From: Selaginella tamariscina
Taxonomy: Eukaryota; Streptophyta; Lycopodiopsida; Selaginellales; Selaginellaceae
NCBI GenBank assembly: GCA_003024785.1
Contig: PUQB01000033.1
Span: 883,670 to 947,669 of the forward strand
Length of the DNA: 64,000 nucleotides
Direction of reading: 5' to 3'
The translations under genes were made by a program, and so were the position numbers. Below the pieces are notes generated by a model. It was not told the DNA's origin, made no database searches, and worked only from the letters and a program-made list of their open reading frames with translations. Shown one piece after another: positions 43,813-52,366 of the stretch (its first letter is position 1; each line of letters starts with the position of its first letter).

Positions 43813-46800
43813 CTAAAGACGAGTTCCACGAGTCTTGGGACCTGGTTTAGCAGGATAATGCCGATGGAAGGCAGCAACCTTGGAAGAAGCATGGAGTAAG
43901 TTGGATGCAGGTTCCCAAGTGCGATCAGTAGGCAGGTACCCTTTCCAATCCACCAAGTATTGGAGTTGGTGACGATGAAGACGAGAGTCAAGGATGGCTG
44001 CGACTTCGTACTCAGGTTCCGTGTCAATGACCACAGGAGGGGGAGGAGAAGAAACACGACCAGGAGAAGAAGGATGATACGGCTCCAACAAAGAGGTGTG
44101 AAACACAGGATGAAGTTTCACCGTGGATGGTAACTCGAGTCGGAAAGCTACAGGATTTACCTCCGCCACGATCCTATAAGGGCCCAATCGTTGAAAATCC
44201 AACTTAGAAGAAGGCCTGTTGGTGCGAATGTGTCCGAAGAAGCCACACAGATCACCAATCTTGTATGCAGGTGCCGGCTGTCGGTGAGCATCAGCATGAT
44301 GCTTGTATCGTTCCTGTGCCTGTTGAAGATGAACCTGGAGATCATCCTGTACCTGCCGAAGATGCTGAAGACGATCCTGTACTGCAGGAGCGGAAGAAGG
44401 AGAAGCGGTAGGAGCAAAGTCAAAACGTGGATGGTGGCCTGTAAGAGCAAAGAAAGGTGTCTGTCCTGTAGATGCGTGGATGGAGTTGTTGTAGGCAAAC
44501 TCTGCCATTGGAAGGAGGTCCAACCAGTTGTCCTGCTGGTAACTGATGAAGCAACGAAGATACTGTTCTAAGGTCTGAATTGTGCGTTCGGACTGCCCAT
44601 CGGTTTGTGGGTGATATCCTGAAGAAAGATCCGCTTTGACCTGTAGACTCCGAAGAAGCTCTCGCCAAAACTTGGACATGAATTGTGGACCTCGATCGGA
44701 AACAATGCTCTCAGGAAGACCATGATGTCGGAACACCTCGCGGATCACCAACTCGGCAGTTGTCTGACCTGTAGCTGTCTTGTTGCAGGGTAGGAAATGA
44801 GCCTGCTTGGTGAAACGGTCAACCACCACAAGAACTGCATCAAATCCACGGGAAGGAGGAAGATCTGTGAGGAAATCCATAGAAATGGATCTCCAAGGAG
44901 CAGACGGAACAGGAAGAGGACGAAGAAGACCAGAGGGTGCATGATGAGGCATCTTCGACCTGCTACAAGTGTCACAACTCCGTACAAACCTCTCCACAAA
45001 ACCTCGCAACCCAGGCCACCAATAGTTGCGAGTCACCAATTCCACTGTCTTGGCCACACCAAAATGTCCTGTAGCCGGGGTATCATGACAATCCTGTACC
45101 ACACGAGTCCTAGAAATACCAACAGGAACGTACAGGAGACCTTCCCGGTACAGGAGTCCATCCTGTATGGTGAATAGGTTGTAGTCTGGACGGGAACTGG
45201 AGGAAGAGGAACTTGCAACGTCAGGATGAATGTGTGAGAACACATTCTTTCCCAAGTCGTCTGTAGGCAACTGCGAACGAACGTCCTGTAGGAGTGTTGA
45301 ATTTGCTGGAGCCTGATGAACCTGCAGTGCCGCAAGCCGGAAACGATCAGGACCCAACAACACTTGCCTTTGACCGTCAAATGCAGGATCGCCCGGGCTT
45401 GGTGCAAGGTAAGAGCGCCTAGACAATGCGTCCGCCTTGCCATTCCGAAAGCCGGGCCTGTAGACGATGACGAAGTCAAAACGTGATAGGAACTCTGCCC
45501 ACCTAGCCTGTCGCCGACTGAGGACCCGAGCCGTTTGAAAGTACTCCAGGTTCTTGTGATCCGTAAGAACTTGTACAGGATGTGCAGCACCTTCCAGGAA
45601 ATGCCGCCATTCCTCAAACGAATCCACAATGGCCTTGAGTTCCTTGTCATGAATCTCGTAGTTGATCTCCGCCGACAGGAACTTACGAGAGTGAAAGGCT
45701 ACAGGATGAAGCAACTTGTCCTCTCCAACTTGCGATAGGACGGATCCTACTGCAAAATCCGAGGCATCTGCTTCAATGAAGAAAGGATGAGAAGGGTCAG
45801 GATGTGCTAAAATCGGAGCTGTCGTGAAAACGTCCTTGAGTGTTGTGAACGCGTGTTCCGCCTTGTCGGACCAAGAGAAAAGTCCTGTGCGCTTGGTGAG
45901 TTCTGTGAGTGGAAGTACACGCTTGGAGAAGTCCTGTATGAACCGCCTGTAGAAGTTTGCAAAGCCAAGGAAACATTGTACATCTCGTACCGACTTGGGC
46001 CTCTCCCACTCCACGATGGTCTTCACCTTGTGCATGTCCATGGAAACGCCAGCAGGAGAGACGATGTAGCCCAAGAACTCCACCGAATCCCTATCGAAAA
46101 AACACTTCTCCAACTTCGCGTACAGGCCATGCTCGCGAAGCCGCTCTAAAACTAGTCGTACATGCTTGTCATGTGCCGCCTGGTCCTTGGAGAAAATCAA
46201 GATGTCGTCGAGGTAGATCACCACAAACTGGTCCAAGAAGTCACGGAAAATGTCGTTCACCATGTGTTGGAATACAGCTGGGGCATTGGTAAGGCCGAAA
46301 GGCATTACCGTGTACTCAAAATGTCCATACCTTGTACGAAAGGCAGTCTTCCACTCATCGCCGGGACGAATCCGTACAAGGTTGTAGGCTCCTCGTAAGT
46401 CGATCTTCGTGAACACCTTTGCCCCTCGCAGCCGATCGAGAAGTTCCGGGATCAATGGCAACGGATACCGATTCCGAATGGTGACTTGATTCAAACCCCT
46501 GTAGTCCACCACCAAACGTAAACTCCCATCCTTCTTCTTGACAAAGAAGATAGGAGCTCCTGCAGGGGACTTTGAGTGACGAATGAAGCCGGATCCTAAG
46601 TTGTCCTCGATGTATTGACGAAGAACCTCCAACTCTGTGGGTGACAATGCATAGATCGGTCCGAATGGTGGAGTCTTTCCTTCCGCAAGATCAATAGGAC
46701 AGTCGTAGGACCTGTGAACAGGAAGAACTGCAGCCTTGTGCTTGTCAAAAACGTCCTTAAAGTCGTGGTACTTGGATGGTAGGGAAGAAGGAGGAGAAGG

Positions 46801-46830
46801 AGAAGGAGAAGGAGAAAAAAGGGGAGTCGG
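43813..46830 (-). CDS. Chromovirus pol: RT, RNase H, integrase, chromodomain
   Basis: The long frame (944 residues from 46647, extending upstream in frame to about 46830) contains: RT with KKKDGSLRLVVDYRGLN, MPFGLTNAPAVFQ and the catalytic FVVIYLDDILIFS (YLDD at about residues 145-148); RNase H with EADASDFAVGSVLSQ and LTDHKNLEYF; integrase with a zinc-binding H...H...CDTCSRSK region, SMDFLTDLPPSRGFD, IVSDRGPQF and the final catalytic Glu region SGYHPQTDGQSERT; and a GPYRIV module. A canonical chromodomain follows (EYEVAAILDSRLHRHQLQYL, then WKGY and TWEPASNL), which directs integration to marked chromatin. All catalytic motifs are present. Confidence 0.95.
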   Translation of the reverse strand, partial: PTPLFSPSPSPSPPSSLPSKYHDFKDVFDKHKAAVLPVHRSYDCPIDLAEGKTPPFGPIYALSPTELEVLRQYIEDNLGSGFIRHSKSPAGAPIFFVKKKDGSLRLVVDYRGLNQVTIRNRYPLPLIPELLDRLRGAKVFTKIDLRGAYNLVRIRPGDEWKTAFRTRYGHFEYTVMPFGLTNAPAVFQHMVNDIFRDFLDQFVVIYLDDILIFSKDQAAHDKHVRLVLERLREHGLYAKLEKCFFDRDSVEFLGYIVSPAGVSMDMHKVKTIVEWERPKSVRDVQCFLGFANFYRRFIQDFSKRVLPLTELTKRTGLFSWSDKAEHAFTTLKDVFTTAPILAHPDPSHPFFIEADASDFAVGSVLSQVGEDKLLHPVAFHSRKFLSAEINYEIHDKELKAIVDSFEEWRHFLEGAAHPVQVLTDHKNLEYFQTARVLSRRQARWAEFLSRFDFVIVYRPGFRNGKADALSRRSYLAPSPGDPAFDGQRQVLLGPDRFRLAALQVHQAPANSTLLQDVRSQLPTDDLGKNVFSHIHPDVASSSSSSSRPDYNLFTIQDGLLYREGLLYVPVGISRTRVVQDCHDTPATGHFGVAKTVELVTRNYWWPGLRGFVERFVRSCDTCSRSKMPHHAPSGLLRPLPVPSAPWRSISMDFLTDLPPSRGFDAVLVVVDRFTKQAHFLPCNKTATGQTTAELVIREVFRHHGLPESIVSDRGPQFMSKFWRELLRSLQVKADLSSGYHPQTDGQSERTIQTLEQYLRCFISYQQDNWLDLLPMAEFAYNNSIHASTGQTPFFALTGHHPRFDFAPTASPSSAPAVQDRLQHLRQVQDDLQVHLQQAQERYKHHADAHRQPAPAYKIGDLCGFFGHIRTNRPSSKLDFQRLGPYRIVAEVNPVAFRLELPSTVKLHPVFHTSLLEPYHPSSPGRVSSPPPPVVIDTEPEYEVAAILDSRLHRHQLQYLVDWKGYLPTDRTWEPASNLLHASSKVAAFHRHYPAKPGPKTRGTRL

Positions 46831-47860
46831 ATACAGGAAAGGTAGGAGGACGTAGGAGTTACTTGAAAAGCAAAAAGGTGGAAGGGGGCAGGATCAGTGG
46901 CGAGTTCATGCATGGTAGTGGTAAGAACTCGGAGAGGAGAAGGAGGGAGCTGTGACTGAAAAAGAGGAAGGATCTTGGGGGATGGAACAGAGGCAGGGTA
47001 ACAGAAAGAAGCAGGATTGGAAAAAACCTGTGTGGTTGTTGATGAGTGTACAGGATTGGAAGAATCCTGTACAGGACACCGTGAGTGTACAGGATTGGAA
47101 GAATCCTGTACAGGAGTCCGTGGTTGCGCAAGAGTGGAAGAAGCCTGCGAATGTGCTGACGAATCAACAGGAGGTGGATCCTGTTGAGGAGGAACCTTCG
47201 ACACTGATACAGGATTGGAAGAACCCTGTACAGGACACCGCAAACTTACAGGAATGGGGAGAGCCTGCGGATGTGCTGAGGAACTGCCATGAGGTGAATC
47301 CTGTCGAGGAGGAGTCTTCAACACTGGTACAGGAACAGGTACGGTCAATCCTGTAGCTTGTACTGCCTCAGATACTAAGGATGTATCCTGCACGCAGGAA
47401 GGTACAGGATTGATCCTAGAAGTTGGAGAGGAAAACGTGAGTGTCCTAGACCTCCAGTCGATCTGCGGATTTGCAACAACGAACCATGGCATGCCCAAAA
47501 TGATGGGAGTCGACCGAGTCTTGATCAAGTTGAAGGAAATTGAACAGTTGAATGTGCCATACCTGCAGGAGAGAGGTTCGGTAGCATGGGTAACTGCACC
47601 GGAAGCAATTAGACGCCCATCGGCCACCTCTACAGGAACTGCACGCTTCAACTTCACCACCGAAATGCCATGTTGAGTTGCAAACGTGTCATCCATGAAG
47701 CATGCATTTGCACCAGTGTCTAACAAGGCAAACTCCATGAGCTCTCGATTATTAAGATGAATGTGTACAGGAAACTTAAGTGACGGGATGGTATGAGCAG
47801 CACCAATGGAGCCTGCACCTACGTCCAACTTCGCGGCTCCTAGACGAAGTGGACATTGGA
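46596..47860 (-). CDS. Chromovirus protease and proline-rich linker
   Basis: In the -1 frame relative to gag, the frame (visible from about 47860) reads LGAAKLDVGAGSIGAAH and then the protease with FALLDTGANACFMDD and IILGMPWF. After the protease comes an unusual linker of about 170 residues, poor in motifs and rich in Pro/Ser/Val/Gln, with imperfect VQDSSNPVHS repeats (plus-strand 47040-47330). The frame then leaves RT at the T6 run near 46820. The RT frame opens there as SPSPSPPSSLPSKYHDFKDV, so one homopolymer indel separates the two. Confidence 0.85.
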
Positions 47861-48817
47861 GTTTTCCGACTGAACTTCGGCTTCGACTTCACGCGTCTTG
47901 AAGTTCCTGGCTTTAATAGGACAATCTGCCACCTTGTGTCCTGCTCCACCACAATACAAGCACAGGTTCTCACTGCGACGACGTTGCTTCTCGGCAGCGG
48001 AAAGAGAGCCACGCTTGGATTTCTCAACCTCCATAGGAACTACTCCAGAAGGTGGTGCAGGAACATGTACCACAGCTGTAGGATTGGTTTGCAGGAACTG
48101 TTGACGGGATCTTTCCTGACGACGCTCGAACAAACGGTTGTCGCAACGAACAGCTTGTTGCATGATCTCCGCTAATGTTTGGGCATCCGGTAACGTAAGG
48201 AGAAGGTCCTTCACGTCGTCCCTCAACCCAAAACGGAAGTGTTCGATCAATGCAGTCTCGTCCCATGGAATGTTCGTGCAAAGTTGCTGAAATTCGGATG
48301 CATAGACGGAAGCTGGTCGGGATCCTTGAGTGAGCTTCCGTAACTTCGTGCATGCAGAACGGTACTTATCAGGATCTCCAAAACAGGCTTCAAAGGCAGC
48401 CACGAAACCTTCAAAGTCTTCCATCAGTGGATCGTCACGCTCCAGCAAGGGGGCAACCCAAGCCCGTGGAGATCCACTTAGTAAGGATGCCAAAAGACCC
48501 ACCTTTTGAGCATCAGTCGAGTAGCGCCGTGGTTGCATACGGATCAAGAGTCGGATCTGATTCAGGAAACCTTGGAAATCGGCACGATTACCACTGAACT
48601 TCTCTGGCATGCTAACCTTCGGCTCCGAAGAAAAGTTTGATGAAGAGGAAACCACCGATGCCTGGGAGAGAGCCTGCGCAGCAGCCTTGGAGGATGCATC
48701 AGCAGCTGCATGTGCCGCAGTGGTGGAACCTTGCAGGTCGGTGACCACTTGGCGCAAAGTGGCCAGCTCATGAAGTAGCATTTGGTGCTCGTGTTGAAAA
48801 TGCTCAAAATCAGCCAT
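47840..48817 (-). CDS. Chromovirus gag
   Basis: 325 residues. N-terminal coiled-coil (HEHQMLLHELATLRQVVTDL), an Ala/Ser linker, the retrotransposon gag (capsid) domain with PRAWVAPLLERDDPLMEDF, ASVYASEFQQLCTNIPWDE and FRFGLRDDVKDLLLTLPD, and one CCHC zinc knuckle (CLYCGGAGHKVADC). It ends at a TAG (47840-47842). The protease frame lies at -1 and overlaps this end, suggesting ribosomal frameshifting or readthrough. Confidence 0.93.
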   Translation of the reverse strand: MADFEHFQHEHQMLLHELATLRQVVTDLQGSTTAAHAAADASSKAAAQALSQASVVSSSSNFSSEPKVSMPEKFSGNRADFQGFLNQIRLLIRMQPRRYSTDAQKVGLLASLLSGSPRAWVAPLLERDDPLMEDFEGFVAAFEACFGDPDKYRSACTKLRKLTQGSRPASVYASEFQQLCTNIPWDETALIEHFRFGLRDDVKDLLLTLPDAQTLAEIMQQAVRCDNRLFERRQERSRQQFLQTNPTAVVHVPAPPSGVVPMEVEKSKRGSLSAAEKQRRRSENLCLYCGGAGHKVADCPIKARNFKTREVEAEVQSENSNVHFV

Positions 48818-48910
48818 GATCTAGGAAAGAAAAAAGGAGGAAAATGAAGGAAAGGAATCAAGAAAAAGGTAGCTGGAAAACGGAGAACTATGAAGCAGTT
48901 ACTATCAAAC

Positions 48911-49553
48911 TGTCAAGCCACGATCCAGGAAACAGGAAGAGAGCAGGATTCCAAGGACATGAAGGCTTGACTCAGGAACAGGACCGAGAGCAGGACAGGA
49001 ACCAGGAATAGGAACAGGACGGATCTAGGTAGGACAGGATTAGGATAGGGATCCGGGAGCAAGACAGGAAAGCACAGGATAGGATCCGGGAGCAAAACAG
49101 GAACAGGACAGGATCCCGGAGCAGGACAGGATCCAGGAACAGGACAGGAAATAGGAGCGAGACAGGAACAGGACAGGAAACAAGACAAGACAAGATTGAT
49201 CGTAGTAAGACTGGTGTTGATAGTAACTGATTGTACAACAATTAGGTCGGAGCTTTTATGCTCACAACTCCAAGAGCTAATCTAGGCATGCATGCAAAAG
49301 TGGTTGCATGCATGCAAAAGTGATTGCATGCATGCAGAGGCTAAGATGAGTCCACATGTCCCTTATCCTCTAGGCATATCCTGTGGCATATCCTGTAGGA
49401 ATATCCTGCAACCGAATCCTGTGTCCGGAATCCTGGTAGGAGTATCCTGTAGGAAAATCCTGCAACCCATATCCTGTATCCGGAATCCTGTAGGAAAGTC
49501 CTGCAACCCATGTCCTGTATCCGGAATCCTGTATTCTGTATCGGGTCGTGACA
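48911..49553 (-). repeat. 5' LTR of the chromovirus
   Basis: 643 bases. Near-identical to 43178-43801 apart from a short tandem duplication around 49297-49330 and a few indels. Confidence 0.94.
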
Positions 49554-49558
49554 GCCGT

Positions 49559-50383
49559 TGCTCCTCTCTTTGTGCTTCTAACTACTTCCTCCTCTGTTCC
49601 TCTCGTTCCTGTTTTATCTCTTCGTATCGTTGACGTTCTACAAGAATTCGTCGGTAATCATCCATTCACTTACTACTATATGCAGCAGATCCATTCTCGT
49701 GCTATCTTTGTTGAACGTTTTTCTGTCTTTGCGACAATTGTCCTAATCGTATTATGTATTTGCTTCGGAGTCTATGGAAAGCCTCGAATTGTTTTTCCAT
49801 TGTAATTTCTCCTCAAATTCTAACACTTCTTTGGGTATTGGTCTACCCATTTTGGTACATCTTACATACACATTGTTAGTTACTTGTTAATACGAGCATC
49901 CCTTCGTGGTCACCACATGTTGAACATAGAAAATCCTAACACTGAAACAAAGCTATGGTCGCCACTAACAACCTGTATTAAGGGTCTATTGAAATAAGGT
50001 GAGAAATATTATGGTACAGATCAAACTTCACAAGGTCGAAGGATGACAAGGTATATAGCAGGTAGCAGTATTACAGATCCCATCATATTGCTAAGAAATG
50101 AATAGTATACATCGAGAGATGAGAAAGAAAAGATGTATTGAGAGTAAAATGAAACTTATATTACGTTTACACAACAACATATAATATACTTAGGATCCCT
50201 TCCTAATCCTAGTTTGGTTTATTTATACTCGTACTCCTGGTCCCATATTAGAAGTTATTGTAACTTCCTCCTAGCCTTATCTTTTTAATTATCGTAACTC
50301 ATTCTTATCCTTATCTTGAAGTGTTGTACTCTGCCTCAAACATCGTATTACGATAGTGAACCAAACGTATTACGATAGTGACA
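49559..50383 (-). mobile_element. Old Ty3/gypsy host element, right fragment (gag start, PBS and 5' LTR)
   Basis: Minus strand 49665-49559 holds a gag start reading MDDYRRILVERQRYEEIKQE, next to the GCCGT duplication. The PBS on the minus strand is TGTGGTGACCACGAAGGG (complement of 49900-49917), and from 49918 rightward lies the 5' LTR with ends TGTTGAACA... and ...GTGACA, about 466 bases. The PBS matches that of the gag-protease elements (TTGGCGACCACGATGGGA). No partner LTR is in the window because the other end is lost at 31020. Confidence 0.65.
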
Positions 50384-51960
50384 TGTAATTCTATATTTCT
50401 ATCCGACTCTCATTTTTCCACAATATATACTTTTTTGGGTGTTTTTTCCCATTATATGCCCGAAGAAATAAACATAACTAAGAAAAGCTAGAGCGGAAAT
50501 AACCATGGTATGAGTTGGGTCTTGAGTTAAGAAAGACCAAGAATAACAAGTGTGTCGGGAATTAAAGTGATGTTGAAGGAGATCAAGCACAAAATATTAC
50601 TAAGGGTGACTGTGAGAGGCATCATTTCTTTAGTAATATCACTGGACATCATTGGTCTTCCATCAATAACCATCAATTCAATCAAATCAAAATGCATACA
50701 AAGCTTTAAATTATATTGTTGGATGAAGAGACAGTCGATCAAGTTGCTAGTTGCACCACTATTAAGTAGAGAACTTGAATATCATTAAATGTCAAGATAG
50801 TAATTGAACGAAGAAAGGGCTTACTAGTGTTTGTTGTTGGGATCACGTATAGAATTGCCATTGAGGAAAAGATATTTAGAGCAAACTTGTAATGTATTTG
50901 GATTGGTCCTCGTTTCTCGACTTAACTGAGGAAACCTTAGCTTGAATTTGTTGTCGATTTGGGCACTTAGCAATGTCACAACATTTCCCTCTCCCCTTAA
51001 GTCAATTAGGCAAAGGGCCAATTGGTGTTCTTGAGTCTTTTTGCCCACATATCTCACAATTTTTACTTGGGTAGTCAACCCACCAAGTTAGAACTATGAT
51101 ACTCTCCACCCATTTGAGAAAGTGGATGCCCTTATCCACGGACTCAAGGGTTGCTATTATGCCTTTCTTCAGAAGGTGCAACTCAAAGGCGGTCCCACAC
51201 ACGCTATGCTTGGCTTGCACCTAACTCAGAGGCCACATTGTGTGACCACTTAGCTATACTCGCATCACATGTCAATTGGACCATAGTTGCTACTATGCCT
51301 TCCTCTAGAAGGTGCAACTCAAAGGCAGTCCTACACACCTAAACTTGGCTCGCACCCAGCTCAGAGGTTTGGAGGTGCAGCTCAAAGGTGGTTCCACACA
51401 CGCGACGCTTGGCTCGCACCCAGCTCAGAGGCGATCCCCACATTGTGTGACCGCTTGGCTATACTCGCATCACATGTTAATCAGGCCAGAGGTGATCCCA
51501 AAGACGCTTGGTTATACACATGTGATGCTTGTTAAGAACATTTCTCTTGACATTGCTCAAAAAGTTGATTGTTGCAACGAGCTATCTAAGCAATAGCTTT
51601 GTCAAGAGAATTTGGGTCCTTGAGAGTGAGCAAGAGATCCTTAGCATCGTCATGAAGGCCTTCCTTGAACTGATCATGGAGGGTAGCATTATCCTAATTG
51701 ATGTTGCACGAAAGTAATCGAATATCAAAAGCATACTCAAATGTTGTGTAGGAACCTTGTCGTAGCCGTCAAAGCTTGGTTACCACTGTGTGTTCACGGT
51801 AAAGATTGCCAAAGGTAGTTTCAAAGGCTTAGAAAAATGTATCCCATGATTTCAAGAGTGATGAGTCCTCAAATAAAGGTGCAACCACTTCAAAGTTGCA
51901 CCGGTGATGAGTGTGCCTACAAGACCCACTTGTGTTGTAGTCGTAGGGTACCGGTGCGGG
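50384..51960 (-). mobile_element. Second, decayed chromovirus-type fragment (gag and protease)
   Basis: Minus-strand 51560-51930: gag capsid remnants (SWDTFF.AFETTFGNLYREH, then LHDQFKEGLHDDAKDLLLTL). Near 51040-51060: a knuckle remnant CEICGQKDS. 50527-50742: the protease C-terminal half (LFIQQYNLKL, IELMVIDGRPMMSSDITKE, then PDTLVILGLS). 50399-50590: shifted frames continuing to HIMGKNTQKSIYC. Interrupted by stops and by an internal tandem repeat at 51150-51484. It ends to the left at the old gypsy LTR, which may have inserted into it. Confidence 0.65.
51150..51484. repeat. 136-bp tandem duplication with nested 60-bp duplication
   Basis: Unit 1 starts GTTGCTATTATGCC at 51150 and unit 2 starts GTTGCTACTATGCC at 51286. 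Unit 2 contains an extra copy of a segment with GAGGTGCA.CTCAAAGG and GCTTGGCTCGCACCC. Lies within the decayed gag. Confidence 0.8.
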
Positions 51961-52366
51961 TGTAAGCGAATCACTAGTATACGTAAAAATTGTAAATACA
52001 TATGCACAGAATTAAACATTTGTTATTAGTTTCCCATAAGAACTAGAGATTAAATATTAACACTGATCTTATTCGAAAAGACGCACTAAGACATGCGTGG
52101 ACTTAAATAAATAAAATAAAAACAGTCAAAAGTCTTCTCACTTTCAAATTCATAATTTAAAAGTTAACCTTAAACATTATTTACTAACACTAAATCTTTT
52201 GTATGTTTATGTAAAGGTTTTAACCTAACCCGCAGATTTTTTAGGGAATATACGGTGACGGAGCCGGTATATTCGGCAGTATAAACCTTTTGATTTGACA
52301 GAGCTTTTTAAGCTCAGTGTTTAGGAACAAGGGCAAGCAGCGTTCCAAGGGCAACAAGCAAGCAAG

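Larger units (their letters stand above)
43178..49553 (-). mobile_element. Near-intact Ty3/gypsy chromovirus
   Basis: 6376 bases, LTRs 43178-43801 and 48911-49553, target duplication GCCGT (43173-43177 and 49554-49558), inserted in gag of the old gypsy element. Internal order on the minus strand is gag, protease, RT, RNase H, integrase, chromodomain, then a polypurine tract (AGGGAGGAGG) before the left LTR. Only one frame break (near 46810-46830, at a T6 run) lies within pol. The gag-pol junction is a -1 overlap. LTRs match closely except for a 19-20 base tandem duplication (TGCATGCATGCAAAAGTGAT type) in the right one. A young, possibly recently active element. Confidence 0.95.

Noticed and set aside
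44797-45177. 126-residue plus-strand frame within the chromovirus
   Set aside because: Shadow of the integrase frame on the opposite strand.
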